A stretch of DNA of 64,000 bases. Source: Pseudomonas sp. MM213. Lineage in GTDB: Bacteria > Pseudomonadota > Gammaproteobacteria > Pseudomonadales > Pseudomonadaceae. Below are positions 43,649 to 53,236 of the stretch, in pieces. How positions within the stretch are numbered: the stretch's first letter is position 1; the number at the start of each line of letters is the position of its first letter. Location: NCBI RefSeq assembly GCF_020423045.1, contig NZ_CP081943.1:124001-188000 (forward strand), in the 5' to 3' direction. A program made the position numbers and the translations under genes. Below the pieces are notes generated by a model that searched no databases, was not told where the DNA came from, and saw only the letters and a list, made by a program, of their open reading frames with translations.

Positions 43649-43802
43649 GACCTTTGTGAATTGCGATCAGTGACTCAGCTACACCTTTACCGTTGTTTGC
43701 ATGGGCAAAGGCAGTGGGGCTAGCTTCAACTAGGCGCAGCAGCACCTGCTGTGCAGCCAGCTCTGGTGATGTTTTCGGATCAATGATTACTTGTTCGGAC
43801 AC
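43611..43802 (-). CDS. small protein antisense to 43451 gene
   Basis: 63 residues from GTG 43800-43802 with AGGAGG five bases upstream. Begins SEQVIIDPKTSPELAAQQVL, helical. The strong ribosome site argues for a real gene; convergent overlap with the gene on the plus strand. Unknown. Confidence 0.6.
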   Translation of the reverse strand: MSEQVIIDPKTSPELAAQQVLLRLVEASPTAFAHANNGKGVAESLIAIHKGLTEYYRSIDAKQ

Positions 43803-44282
43803 TGGAACCTCCTGGTTCGCTGATTGAGTTAAAAGCAAACCAGCGTATCAGTGTGGTCGAGAGCTTTGTAGAAGCACATTTTAGGTAATCAGCCATCAGA
43901 GTGGAGCGATGCTCCGCTAGAGATGTCATGTGATTCGAACCTTTATGGGATGCGCACGGATGTCATGCACCGAAAACCGCCGGGGACCCTGGGGCTTTTT
44001 GAAGGGTACGGGGTCGGAAACCCGCGGGAAAGCGTTAGCCACAGAGCTGGAAAGTTAGTTGACAGTGGTTGACAGGTTGACAAGAAATTCTGTGTTTTCA
44101 GCGACAGAATTCGCGTGATCCAAACAGTGTTTTGTAGTGAAGTCCCCCGGTTCTATTGGGCTGTAGGCCTTCTTTACGCCTGTTCAGATTCTCGAACAGC
44201 AGCCCCGGCGAAATGGTCAGAAGGCTTGTCAACTAAGCCGGGTTAGTTGACAGGCTTGATAAGCCACGACGATGGAGGCCGC
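43803..44282. other. 480-bp non-coding region before terminase, packaging-site candidate
   Basis: No gene. Contains GTTGACA at 44058, 44068, 44076, then TGTCAACTAA/TTAGTTGACA as a perfect 10-bp inverted repeat (44227-44252). TTAGTTGACA also occurs at 44055. Repeated sites ahead of a Nu1-like terminase gene resemble cosB R sites. Confidence 0.6.
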
Positions 44283-44852
44283 ATGGCTTTTGTATCTCGC
44301 AAGGAGTACTGCGAGCTGAAGGGGTGGTCCAGGCAGTACGTTGGCAAGCTGGTCAAGAATCAACGACTGGTTCTGAATGCTGCCGGGAAGATTGATGTGG
44401 ATGCCAGCGAGCAGCTTCTGGCCATGACGAGCGACCCGAGCAAGGCCGCCGTGGCCGCTCGACATGAGCGCAATCGCCCGAAGCGAAGTGATCAGCCACC
44501 GCTGGAAATAGTCGTCGCAGACTTTATAGATGACTCCTCTGATCCGCCGCCCGACTTTCAAAGGTCACGCGCTCTTCGTGAGCACTACCTGTCGCTTCAG
44601 GAAAAAAACAACTTCCTTAAAGCCCAGGGCACCTTGGTAGAGCGCAAAGCGGTCGAAGATGCGGCCTATAACGCCGGTCGCTTACTGCGTGATCTTTTGC
44701 TTGGAATGGCTCCACAGCTATCGCCTGAACTGGCCTCGATGTCTGATCCATGGCAAATCGAAAAGCGTCTGACGTCGGCTTTGCGAAAAACGCTGGAAGA
44801 TGCTGAGCGGCTGTCTACAGCAGATCTAGAACAAGCCATTACCCCGAGCTGA
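44283..44852 (+). CDS. terminase small subunit (Nu1-like)
   Basis: 189 residues from ATG 44283 (GGAGG upstream). N-terminal winged helix with SRKEYCELKGWSRQYVGKLV; coiled helices and a C-terminal RLTSALRKTLEDAERL, as in lambda Nu1 relatives. Binds the packaging site and recruits the large subunit. Confidence 0.88.
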   Translation: MAFVSRKEYCELKGWSRQYVGKLVKNQRLVLNAAGKIDVDASEQLLAMTSDPSKAAVAARHERNRPKRSDQPPLEIVVADFIDDSSDPPPDFQRSRALREHYLSLQEKNNFLKAQGTLVERKAVEDAAYNAGRLLRDLLLGMAPQLSPELASMSDPWQIEKRLTSALRKTLEDAERLSTADLEQAITPS

Positions 44853-44856
44853 ACCT

Positions 44857-46851
44857 ATGTCCTTAGAAATGTCGAACGGTGCGACGGTGTACCGCGAAGC
44901 GTATTTCCGTGGGCAGCGACCAGAGCCAGATGTCTGGATCGATCAGTGGGCCGACGAGTACATGCGCATCCCGCGCGATACGGGTGCGGCCGAGCCTGGT
45001 CAATACCACACTTCGCGTACCCCATATGCGCGTGAGCCGATGCGCTGTCTGTCACCTGCCCACCCGTGCAAGCGCGTGGTGACCATGGTGGCTTCGCAGT
45101 TGATGAAAACGCAGATCGCCTTGAACTGGATCGGCGGCCTGATCCATATGGCCCCGTCCAACATCCTCACGTTGTTGCCCAGTCTTGGGTTGGCCAAGCG
45201 GGTATCGTCGCGGATTGGTAAAACCATCAAGGCCACGCCGGTTCTGCGTGAGCGCGTGGCGTCTAACCGCTCGCGAGATGCGCGCAACACCATGGACACG
45301 AAGGAGTTCGAGGGTGGTTCGCTGTACATCACCACGGCCGGTTCTGCGGCCAATCTGGCGGAGCTTTCCGCCCGCTACATCTATGGCGACGAGGTTGATC
45401 GCTGGAGTGTGGACGTGGGCGAAGAGGGCGACCCGGTCGAACTGGCCGAGACTCGCGGCAGTACTTTCGGCCGTAACGCCAAATTTTATTTTTCCAGTTC
45501 GCCGACGATCAGGGGGGCGTCACGAATCGCTGATCTGTTTGAGGTCAGCGATCAGCGTTACTACTACGTGCCGTGCCCAACCTGTGAACACATGCAGGTT
45601 CTGGAATGGGAGCGTTTGCATTACTCGGCGGATTATCAGGTTGTGCATTACCAATGTGCCGGCCCCGACTGCGACGTACTGATCGAAGAGCGCTATAAGG
45701 GCGAGATGCTGGCGAAAGGGGAGTGGCGAGCACACACCCAAGGCGATGGCGAAACCATTGGTTTTAACTTGAACGCGTTGTACTCGCCGCCCGGCTGGAC
45801 CGGTTGGGCCTCGTTGGCCAAGCAATTCGAGAAGGCTAAAAAGGCTCAGGCCAAAGGCGATCTGGAGCCGATGCAGGTGTTTTATAACACCCGTCTGGCC
45901 AAGGTCTGGGATAGCGCTCAGGAGCAAACCTCAGCCGGTGTGCTGATGGATCGGGCGCGACTGGAAAGCTATGGGCTTGGCTCAATGCCCGACGGCGTAT
46001 TGATGCTGACCGCTTCTGTTGACACCCAGGCCAACCGCCTGGAACTGATGGTGATGGGTTGGGGCGCCGGCATGGAACGCTGGGTGGTCGACTTTCAAGT
46101 GATCTCCGGCGACCCCGCAGATGAGCGCACCTGGGCGGCGCTGGATGAGTTACTCAAGGCCCGTTACCGACACCCTTGTGGTGCTGAACTGATGATCATG
46201 GCTACTGCGGTCGACTCCGGTGGTAACCATACGGATGAGGTCTATCAGTTCTGTCGTATGCGCCGCTGGCGCAGCGTGTTCGCCATCAAGGGGGCGAGCA
46301 AGCGGGGCCGGCCGGTGATCGCGCAGCGACCTTCGATGGTCGACGTGACATGGAAGGGCCTGACTGAACGGCATGGCGCCGAGCTTTGGATTGTTGGTAC
46401 CGACACGGCGAAGGACTGGATCTACAACCGCTATGCATTCGACACCGGCCCGGGAGCGCTGCACTTTGCCAACGACCTGCCGGATGACTTTTTCGCCCAG
46501 TGCGTTGCTGAGCGCAAAGTCACCCGTTACGTCAGGGGGCATAAACGCATCGAATGGACCAAGGGCAAGTCCGAGCGCAACGAAGCGCTCGATCTGTTGG
46601 TGTACAACCTGGCCATGGCGCATTACCTCGGCATCAATCGCTACCAAGATCACGATTGGGCGCGGATTCGGCAGGCGATCATCCAGTCGGCTTCGGGCGA
46701 TAGTGGCCAACCCGTTCAAAGCGAACGGCTCAGTCGGCCAGTCGTAACACCGGCAGCACCACAGGCGCCGCAACCAGCCGTGAAATCACGTCCGACAACG
46801 GCCCCCCCACAACGCCGCAGTTCCACCAGTGGCTACCTGAAGAGACGCTGA
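44857..46851 (+). CDS. terminase large subunit (lambda GpA family)
   Basis: 664 residues. N-terminal ATPase (PCKRVVTMVASQLMKTQIAL), Walker B-like YIYGDEVDRW, zinc cluster CPTCEHMQ...CAGPDCD, and the nuclease half with VDTQANRLELMVMGWG and DLLVYNLAMA. Cuts cos and pumps DNA. GpA type rather than P2 type. Confidence 0.95.
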   Translation: MSLEMSNGATVYREAYFRGQRPEPDVWIDQWADEYMRIPRDTGAAEPGQYHTSRTPYAREPMRCLSPAHPCKRVVTMVASQLMKTQIALNWIGGLIHMAPSNILTLLPSLGLAKRVSSRIGKTIKATPVLRERVASNRSRDARNTMDTKEFEGGSLYITTAGSAANLAELSARYIYGDEVDRWSVDVGEEGDPVELAETRGSTFGRNAKFYFSSSPTIRGASRIADLFEVSDQRYYYVPCPTCEHMQVLEWERLHYSADYQVVHYQCAGPDCDVLIEERYKGEMLAKGEWRAHTQGDGETIGFNLNALYSPPGWTGWASLAKQFEKAKKAQAKGDLEPMQVFYNTRLAKVWDSAQEQTSAGVLMDRARLESYGLGSMPDGVLMLTASVDTQANRLELMVMGWGAGMERWVVDFQVISGDPADERTWAALDELLKARYRHPCGAELMIMATAVDSGGNHTDEVYQFCRMRRWRSVFAIKGASKRGRPVIAQRPSMVDVTWKGLTERHGAELWIVGTDTAKDWIYNRYAFDTGPGALHFANDLPDDFFAQCVAERKVTRYVRGHKRIEWTKGKSERNEALDLLVYNLAMAHYLGINRYQDHDWARIRQAIIQSASGDSGQPVQSERLSRPVVTPAAPQAPQPAVKSRPTTAPPQRRSSTSGYLKRR

Positions 46852-46852
46852 T

Positions 46853-47059
46853 ATGTCATTTACGAAAAAGCACCTCGACGCGGTTGAGGCGGCCATTGCT
46901 CGCGGTGAAAAAACTGTGCGCTACACCGACCGTACCGTGGAATACCGCACGGTCGATGAGCTGCTCAAGGCGCGCGAAGAGATCCGCACCTCTCTGATCA
47001 GCGCCGCCGGGCCGCGCTCGCGGGTGGTCCGGTTGTACCACGGAGGCAAAGGACTCTAA
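46853..47059 (+). CDS. head-tail joining protein (gpW family)
   Basis: 68 residues. KHLDAVEAAIARGEKTVRYTDRTVEYRT and the basic tail are lambda gpW features. TAATG junction with the portal gene. Stabilises the packaged head. Confidence 0.88.
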   Translation: MSFTKKHLDAVEAAIARGEKTVRYTDRTVEYRTVDELLKAREEIRTSLISAAGPRSRVVRLYHGGKGL

Positions 47060-48540
47060 TGGCTCGTCACTATCCGACGCTCACCCGCAACGGATTCGTG
47101 TTGCCGTCGAACATCAAGGCCAGTTACGAAGGCGCCGGGGAGGGCCGACGCTCGACTGGCTGGGATGCTCCCGACAACGGGATCAACAGCATCAACACCC
47201 CGGCGTTGCGCAATCTGCGCTCCCGTTCCCGGGCTGCGGTTCGCAACGACCCGTATGCCTACAACGTCATCGACAAACGCGTCAGCAATTTGATCGGCAC
47301 CGGCATCACGCCAAGACCGAAAACCGACGACGAGGCCCTGCGCAAACTGCTGCAGGAACTCTGGGACGATTGGGTCGATGAATCGGACGCCGATGAGCGC
47401 GCCGACTTCAACGGCCAGCAGGCGTTGGTGGCCCGCACGGTGGAAACCTCGGGTGAGTGTTTTGTGCGGCTGCGACCTCGCGGTCTGGACGAAGGCCTTG
47501 CGGTGCCATTACAGCTCCAGATCCTGGCGCCGGAGTTCGTGCCGCATGACAAGTTTGAAACCACCAAAACCGGCAACCTCATCCGCGCCGGGATTGAGTT
47601 CACCCCAGGCGGCAAGCGGGTGGCGTACTGGATGTACCTGTCGCATCCGCGTGATGCGTCGTCGCTGAACGCCGGTTACAACCAACTGGTGAGGGTGCCG
47701 GCCGCGCAGGTGCTGCACATCTTTGAGCCAGTCGAGCCGGGTCAGTTGCGTGGCGTGCCGCGCTTGTCGCCGGTGCTCAAGCGCCTGCGCAGTCTCGACA
47801 ATTACGACGATGCGGTGCTGTTCCGCCAAGAGGTGGCCAACCTGTTCGCCGGTTTCATCAGCCGGCCGGCACCTGACTCCGGCCCTGTGCCGAGAGATCC
47901 GGTTACTGGCCAGCCGCTGAGCCTTGATCGCGACGGCTTCACCCCGATGGTCGCGCTGGAACCCGGCACCATGCAGGAGCTGGGGCCGGGTGAAGAGGTC
48001 GAGTTCTCCAAGCCGCCGGACGCGGGCAACAACTATCCCGACTTCATGCGGCAGCAGCTGATGGCAGCGGCAGCGGGAACCGGGACGCCCTACGAAATCC
48101 TCACCGGCGACATGCGCGAGGTCAACGACCGGGCGCTGCGGGTCGTGCTCAATGAGTTCCGGCGTCGGCTGGAGCAGCTGCAATTCAGCGTTTATGTGCA
48201 CCAGCTGTGCCGTCCGGTACGCGCTGCCTGGATGGACATGGCGGTGTTGTCGGGTGTCCTGGTGCTCGATGATTACGCCCAGCGGCGACGCCATTACCTA
48301 CGCACCCGTTGGGTGCCACAAGGCTGGGCCTACATCCAGCCGGTGCAGGACGTACAAGCGCGGCGGATGGAAGTGCAGGCGGGCTTCGCGTCGCGTAGTG
48401 AGATGGTCTTGCGCACCGGCTACGACGCCGAAACGGTCGATGCAGAAAACGCCGCTGACCTGGCCCGGGCCACCGCCCTTGGCCTCAATTACACCACTCT
48501 CGATGCATTCGTCCCTCTCGACGACAAGGAGCAACCATGA
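47059..48540 (+). CDS. portal protein (lambda GpB family)
   Basis: 493 residues. RSRAAVRNDPYAYNVIDKRV and GTGTPYEILTGDMREVNDRA are typical. Forms the dodecameric DNA gate. ATGA overlap with the protease gene. Confidence 0.95.
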   Translation: MARHYPTLTRNGFVLPSNIKASYEGAGEGRRSTGWDAPDNGINSINTPALRNLRSRSRAAVRNDPYAYNVIDKRVSNLIGTGITPRPKTDDEALRKLLQELWDDWVDESDADERADFNGQQALVARTVETSGECFVRLRPRGLDEGLAVPLQLQILAPEFVPHDKFETTKTGNLIRAGIEFTPGGKRVAYWMYLSHPRDASSLNAGYNQLVRVPAAQVLHIFEPVEPGQLRGVPRLSPVLKRLRSLDNYDDAVLFRQEVANLFAGFISRPAPDSGPVPRDPVTGQPLSLDRDGFTPMVALEPGTMQELGPGEEVEFSKPPDAGNNYPDFMRQQLMAAAAGTGTPYEILTGDMREVNDRALRVVLNEFRRRLEQLQFSVYVHQLCRPVRAAWMDMAVLSGVLVLDDYAQRRRHYLRTRWVPQGWAYIQPVQDVQARRMEVQAGFASRSEMVLRTGYDAETVDAENAADLARATALGLNYTTLDAFVPLDDKEQP

Positions 48541-49685
48541 GCAAGAAAGCGCGACCGCGCGTTTATAACCGGGCAGGGCAGCGCGTAAAGGTGCAGGACG
48601 ACACCTGGTACACCGTGCACGCCAGCGGTGAAGCCGCCGAGCGAGTGATCGAAGTCTTCGTCTACGGCGAGATCGGCGGCTGGGGCATCACCGCCAATCA
48701 GTTCGTGCAGGACCTGCGCGCGATGGATGACGGTGTCTCGCCAGTGATCGCCGCCTTCAACAGCATCGGCGGTGATCTGTTCGACGGTCTGGCCATGCAT
48801 AACGCGCTGTCGCGTTTGGGCGAGCGCTGTACCGGGCGGGTCGATGCACTGGCCGCCAGCGCTGCCAGCGTGGCGGTGTGTGGTGCTCACCGCGTGGTGA
48901 TCGCCTCCAACGCCATGTTGATGATCCACAACCCATGGACGTACGCGGCTGGGGATGCCGAAGACTTTCGCAAGGTGGCCGATGTGCTCGACCAGACCAT
49001 GGAGGCGATCATCGCGGCCTACAAAGCGAAGGCGCCGGACATCGATGAGGTCGAGTTGCGGCGATTGGTGGCCGCTGAAACCTGGCTGACCGCCAATGAG
49101 GCGGTGGCGCTGGGCTTGGCCGATGAAGTGGGCGACGGCGTCAAGGTCAAGGCCTGCCTTGGCCAGGGGGCCGTGCTGCAGCGGTACCAGCACGCGCCGG
49201 CCGAGTTGCTGGCTCAGCTCGACGAGCCGCCCGAGACGGATCCTGACGAGGAGCTCGACAAGCTGCCACCGGTACCCACCGTGGTCGACTCAGCCAAGCT
49301 GGCCTTGATGATCACCCAGCGTTGCGCGGAAGCCGGTATCAACAACCTGGTCGAACCGCTGCTCAGTTCGACCAAGCTGGAAAGCGAAGCCATCGTCCAG
49401 GCCGGTCTGACCCGCGCCAAGGCGGTGAATGACCTCTGTGTCGCAGCTCGGCTGCCCGAGTTCAGCGTCGAATACGTGGCAGCTGGTTTGGACGTTGCGG
49501 CGGTGCGGGCGCGTCTGTTCGACAAGATCGTCAGCAGCGGCAAGGGCTTTGAAATCGACAGCAGCCTGCCGTTGGACGAAGACCTGGTGCCTAAGGTGCA
49601 GGCCAAACAACCCGACCCCAACTCGATCTGGGCCGCTCGACAAGCAGCCCAATCCGGAACTGCGCGCGGCGCGAAAGGAGCATGA
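48537..49685 (+). CDS. ClpP-like capsid maturation protease/scaffold
   Basis: 382 residues. N-terminal serine peptidase of ClpP fold: Ser108 in ALAASAASV, His131 in MIHNPW. C-terminal helical, probably scaffold. Head maturation protease of lambda GpC role. ATGA overlap with portal. Confidence 0.92.
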   Translation: MSKKARPRVYNRAGQRVKVQDDTWYTVHASGEAAERVIEVFVYGEIGGWGITANQFVQDLRAMDDGVSPVIAAFNSIGGDLFDGLAMHNALSRLGERCTGRVDALAASAASVAVCGAHRVVIASNAMLMIHNPWTYAAGDAEDFRKVADVLDQTMEAIIAAYKAKAPDIDEVELRRLVAAETWLTANEAVALGLADEVGDGVKVKACLGQGAVLQRYQHAPAELLAQLDEPPETDPDEELDKLPPVPTVVDSAKLALMITQRCAEAGINNLVEPLLSSTKLESEAIVQAGLTRAKAVNDLCVAARLPEFSVEYVAAGLDVAAVRARLFDKIVSSGKGFEIDSSLPLDEDLVPKVQAKQPDPNSIWAARQAAQSGTARGAKGA

Positions 49686-49687
49686 CC

Positions 49688-50032
49688 ATGACCATCCAAA
49701 AAGAACCGATCCACGCCGGTGAGTTCCTGCTCTCGGAAGGCGCAGGAAACATTTCACGCGAATCCATCAACGTCGCTGCCGGCCCTGCGTTGTACCCGGG
49801 CCAGATCCTCGGCCTGGTGACAGCTACCGGTCACTTTGCGCCGTACGCTCCGGCGGCTGAGGACGGCAGCGAGACGGCCGTCGCCATTCTCTTCGGTCCG
49901 CTGGGCGAGTCCGATGTGGTGCGCCGGGGCCGTGCGGTGGTGCGATTGGCGGAAGTCAGCGAAGCGCATCTGACCGGGCTCGACCTCGATGCCGAAAAGG
50001 CGCTGGCTTCCCACTTTCTGATCGTCCGATAG
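49688..50032 (+). CDS. head decoration protein (gpD-like)
   Basis: 114 residues from ATG 49688 (AAGGAG seven bases upstream; ATG 49682 is too close). YPGQILGLVTATGHFAPYAP is the gpD family start. Stabilises the expanded capsid. Confidence 0.9.
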   Translation: MTIQKEPIHAGEFLLSEGAGNISRESINVAAGPALYPGQILGLVTATGHFAPYAPAAEDGSETAVAILFGPLGESDVVRRGRAVVRLAEVSEAHLTGLDLDAEKALASHFLIVR

Positions 50033-50054
50033 GTCGATCCGTCCCCTTTATGCA

Positions 50055-50076
50055 CCCCGCCCTGAGCGGGGTTTTT
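50055..50076 (+). terminator. terminator-like hairpin before capsid gene
   Basis: CCCCGC/GCGGGG with TTTTT, 18 bp before the major capsid ATG. Confidence 0.75.
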
Positions 50077-50094
50077 CATTTCTGGAGAGTACCC

Positions 50095-51090
50095 ATGGCC
50101 GATATCGCCATTTTTGACGACGAAGCGTTCACCGTTACCGCGCTCACTGCAGCCCTCAACGATCAACCCTATCTGCCGGGTCGCATCAGTGCCCTGGGTT
50201 TGTTCCGCGAGGAAGGTGTCACCACCCTGACTGTGCAGATCGAGAAAGACGGCGACACCCTGGCGTTGGTTCCGGCGGGTGAGCGGGGCGGTTCTGGCCT
50301 GGTCGTCGCAGCCAGCAAACGCAATCTGATTCCGTTCAACACCGTGCACCTGCCTGAGCGTTTCACCATCAAGGCCGACGAGATCCAAGGCATTCGCGCC
50401 TTCGGCACACGCACCGAGCTGCAGGCGGTGCAGGACGTGGTCAACACCCGGCTGGCCAAGGCGCGCCGTCAGTTGGACGCCACCCACGAGTTTCAGCGCA
50501 TGGGCGCACTCAATGGCCTGATCCTCGATGCCGATGGCTCGACGGTGCTGTTGGATCTGTATGACCGCTTTGGTGTACAGCGTCAGAAGCTGTCCATGGG
50601 CTTGGCCGATCCGGCCACTGAGCTGCGGGTGAAATGCGGCGAAGCGCTGGATATGCAAGAGGACGCGCTGGGCAGCGTGACCAGCACCAGTTCCCGCGCC
50701 TTCTGCGGCAAAAACTTCTGGAACAAGCTGATCGTTCACAAGGCGGTCAAGGAGACCTACCTCAACAGCCAGCAAGCAGCGGCGTTGCGTGGTGATGCCC
50801 GGGAGAGCTTCGAGTTCGGCGGCATTATCTGGGAACGCTACCGTGGCAAAGTCGCCGGCGTGTCATTCGTTCACGATGACAAGGCGCTGCTCGTTCCTGA
50901 GGGTGTGCCGGATCTGTACATCTCGGTGTTTGCGCCGGCGGACTACATGGAAACGGTGAACACCCAGGGCATTCCGTACTACAGCATGATCGAGCCGCTG
51001 CCCTTCAACAAAGGCATGGCCGGCGAAGCCCAGTCCAACCCGTTGCACCTGTGCACGCGTCCCCGCGCGCAGATCCTCCTGGAGCTCTAA
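50095..51090 (+). CDS. major capsid protein (gpE family)
   Basis: 331 residues from ATG 50095 (GGAGAG upstream). FTVTALTAALNDQPYLPGRI and the C-terminal NPLHLCTRPRAQILLE match lambda gpE capsids. Forms the head. Confidence 0.95.
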   Translation: MADIAIFDDEAFTVTALTAALNDQPYLPGRISALGLFREEGVTTLTVQIEKDGDTLALVPAGERGGSGLVVAASKRNLIPFNTVHLPERFTIKADEIQGIRAFGTRTELQAVQDVVNTRLAKARRQLDATHEFQRMGALNGLILDADGSTVLLDLYDRFGVQRQKLSMGLADPATELRVKCGEALDMQEDALGSVTSTSSRAFCGKNFWNKLIVHKAVKETYLNSQQAAALRGDARESFEFGGIIWERYRGKVAGVSFVHDDKALLVPEGVPDLYISVFAPADYMETVNTQGIPYYSMIEPLPFNKGMAGEAQSNPLHLCTRPRAQILLEL

Positions 51091-51092
51091 CC

Positions 51093-51413
51093 ATGGGCTT
51101 TCGCGATCTGATCGCCGAGGTCGACGCGGTGGTGTTCGAAACTCTGGGCGATACCGCGCGAATTGAAGGTCGTGATGAGCCGGTGCTCGGCATGTTCTCC
51201 GCACCTTGGCTGCAGCCAAAAATCGGCAAACTCAACACCGGTTTGCGTGAGCCTCGTTTCGAAATACGCGTCAGCGATTCCCATGGGCTGGAACAGGGGC
51301 TGCTGGTCACCGTTGATCTGCCGGAGCTGGATGGCGGCGGCGAGTATGACCTGCTGCAGCTGGAGCCGAGCGGGGACGGTCTGGTCGCCCTGATCTTGAG
51401 GATGCGCGCATGA
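51093..51413 (+). CDS. head-tail joining protein (FII-like)
   Basis: 106 residues from ATG 51093. Beta-rich with the small head-tail adaptor pattern, e.g. DLPELDGGGEYDLLQLEPSG. Position between capsid and tail genes fits lambda FII. Confidence 0.75.
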   Translation: MGFRDLIAEVDAVVFETLGDTARIEGRDEPVLGMFSAPWLQPKIGKLNTGLREPRFEIRVSDSHGLEQGLLVTVDLPELDGGGEYDLLQLEPSGDGLVALILRMRA

Positions 51414-52075
51414 GTGTCGGCAGCTACTTTAAATCGTCGGCCGGGGGCGGGATGCTCTCCATCCAGTCGTCGGCCGCCGATCTAAAAGCGTTCGAGGACT
51501 TTGCCAAGCTGGTGCCGAAAGCAGCCGCTGCGGCTCAGCGCCGGGCGATCAACAAAACGTTGGGGTGGCTGCGTACGCACATTGCACGCGCGGTCAGTCG
51601 GCAGGAGCGGATTGCCGTCGCGGCGGTGCGTCAGCGTCTGCGCAGCTACCCGGTTTCTGGCGGTGCCACCAGCGGCAAGTTGTGGTTTGGCCTCAATGCC
51701 ATTGAATCCAGCCGTATCGGACGCGCGCGACAATCGCGCGGAGGCGTATCAGTGGCCGGGCGTCGCTACCAGGGCGCTTTTCTCAAACAGGTCTACGGCA
51801 ACAAACCCGACATCTGGATTCGCACTGCCAGTAAGCACTTCAACGCGGACGACTATCCCGACAGTACGGTGTCAGGTGCTGGTGGTGCCAGTTCTGGATG
51901 GGTCGCGGAAAACGGCAATCGCTTTCCGCTAGCCAAGGCCAAGGTGTCGCTGGAGCAGGCGCGGCCGCACTTCGATGCGTGGATCAAACGTGCGCATGCG
52001 CGCTTGCTGGAAATCCTGCAGCAAGAATTCAACTTTGAACTGCAGAAGTATCTGAAGGGGACGGCCAATGTCTGA
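51410..52075 (+). CDS. minor tail protein Z-like
   Basis: 221 residues, ATGA overlap with the previous gene. AAQRRAINKTLGWLRTHIARAV and KVSLEQARPHFDAWIKRA match lambda gpZ/prophage minor tail protein Z. Tail completion role. Confidence 0.8.
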   Translation: MSVGSYFKSSAGGGMLSIQSSAADLKAFEDFAKLVPKAAAAAQRRAINKTLGWLRTHIARAVSRQERIAVAAVRQRLRSYPVSGGATSGKLWFGLNAIESSRIGRARQSRGGVSVAGRRYQGAFLKQVYGNKPDIWIRTASKHFNADDYPDSTVSGAGGASSGWVAENGNRFPLAKAKVSLEQARPHFDAWIKRAHARLLEILQQEFNFELQKYLKGTANV

Positions 52076-52580
52076 TGAGCCTTTTAGCCTTGATCAGCTC
52101 TACCGGGCGATTGAGCAGCATCTGGCGAGCAACTTGCCAGGCATCAAAGCGGTCACCGCCTGGCCGAACATCAAGGACCGCATTGCGTTGCCGGTGGTGT
52201 TCTTGGAAATGGCTGAGATGGAGCCAGGCAAGGATATCGGCACGGGCGAGACTACGCTGATTTGCCGATTCGAGGCGCGGATTATTGTTGATCCGATCAA
52301 GCCGCAACATTGCCAGCAAGCCGCGCACCTGGCGGCGCAATTGGCCGTGTTGTTGCGAATGCAAACCTGGGGCGTTGCGGTCGAGCCTGCGGAGTTCGTC
52401 CAGGCCATGCAGGATTGGACCAAGCCGGAGCTGGATGGCTACACGGTTTGGCTGGTGGAATGGACCCACCAGCTGTACCTCGGAGTGGAGGAGTGGCCCT
52501 GGTCGGACGAACCATCGGATCCACCGCCGTTAGGCAATTATCCCGTCGAGGTCGTGCTGGCCCCGGAGGATCCGCCATGA
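52068..52580 (+). CDS. putative tail terminator
   Basis: 170 residues. Alpha/beta, with a Trp/Pro/Asp-rich end (EEWPWSDEPSDPPPLGNY). Position matches lambda gpU-type tail terminator, yet the P2-type gpU is at 62228. Assignment is by position only. Confidence 0.6.
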   Translation: MSDEPFSLDQLYRAIEQHLASNLPGIKAVTAWPNIKDRIALPVVFLEMAEMEPGKDIGTGETTLICRFEARIIVDPIKPQHCQQAAHLAAQLAVLLRMQTWGVAVEPAEFVQAMQDWTKPELDGYTVWLVEWTHQLYLGVEEWPWSDEPSDPPPLGNYPVEVVLAPEDPP

Positions 52581-53182
52581 GCTACGCCAGTGCCGAACAT
52601 GACCGCATGATCGCAGCCATGCTGATGCCGTGCGTGGTGGTCGGTGTGGATCTGGCGGCACCGGCGGTACGGGTGTCGAATGGCGAATGGACCAGCGCCT
52701 GGGTGCGCTGGCACAGTCTCGCAGCCGGTAAGGCGCGGCACTGGCGAGCGCCCAGCCTGGGCGAGCAAGGGGTGTTATTCAACCCCAGCGGTCAGGCCGG
52801 CATGGGCACCTTCATTCCGGGGCTGTACGGCGACGCTGGCGGCCAGCCGGATAATCGCGATCATGTGGAGGTTTGGCGGTTTGACGATGGCGGCTCGCTG
52901 GTTTACGACTGGGTCGCCAAGAGCTACACCATCACCTTGCCGAGCGGTACGGTCACCATCAAGGTCGGCAGCACGGCGGTGGTCGTTACGGATAACGCCG
53001 TGACGGCCAAGGTCGGTGGCACCGAGGCGACGCTGGCGCCTGATTCCGCCACGCTCAAATCGACGGCCATCAAGCTGATCGGCGCGGTGCTGATCGACGG
53101 GCCGTTACACGTCACGCAAGCCATCACCGGCGCGGCCTCGATCATGGCGGCCGGAGCCAGCGACAACCACCACACACACTAA
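52577..53182 (+). CDS. baseplate spike protein V
   Basis: 201 residues from ATG 52577. OB domain (FNPSGQAGMGTFIPGLYG), beta-helix with repeated KVG/TVTIKVGS and a tip ending DNHHTH, the HxH iron-binding apex of P2 gpV. Pierces the outer membrane. Shows a contractile tail. Confidence 0.92.
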   Translation: MSYASAEHDRMIAAMLMPCVVVGVDLAAPAVRVSNGEWTSAWVRWHSLAAGKARHWRAPSLGEQGVLFNPSGQAGMGTFIPGLYGDAGGQPDNRDHVEVWRFDDGGSLVYDWVAKSYTITLPSGTVTIKVGSTAVVVTDNAVTAKVGGTEATLAPDSATLKSTAIKLIGAVLIDGPLHVTQAITGAASIMAAGASDNHHTH

Positions 53183-53198
53183 TCATTAACCCTCTGAG

Positions 53199-53220
53199 GC
53201 CCGCCAAGTGCGGGCTTTTT
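53199..53220 (+). terminator. terminator-like hairpin before 53237
   Basis: GCCCGC/GCGGGC stem then TTTTT, 17 bp before ATG 53237. Confidence 0.7.
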
Positions 53221-53236
53221 CATGCCTGGAGAAAAC

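Noticed and set aside
44085..44110. CTGT...ACAG near 44090 as a LexA box
   Set aside because: The spacing is 10 between CTGT and ACAG; the consensus needs 8.
44040..44260. GTTGACA repeats as a CRISPR array
   Set aside because: Repeats are 7-10 bp, irregularly spaced and partly inverted, without spacers.
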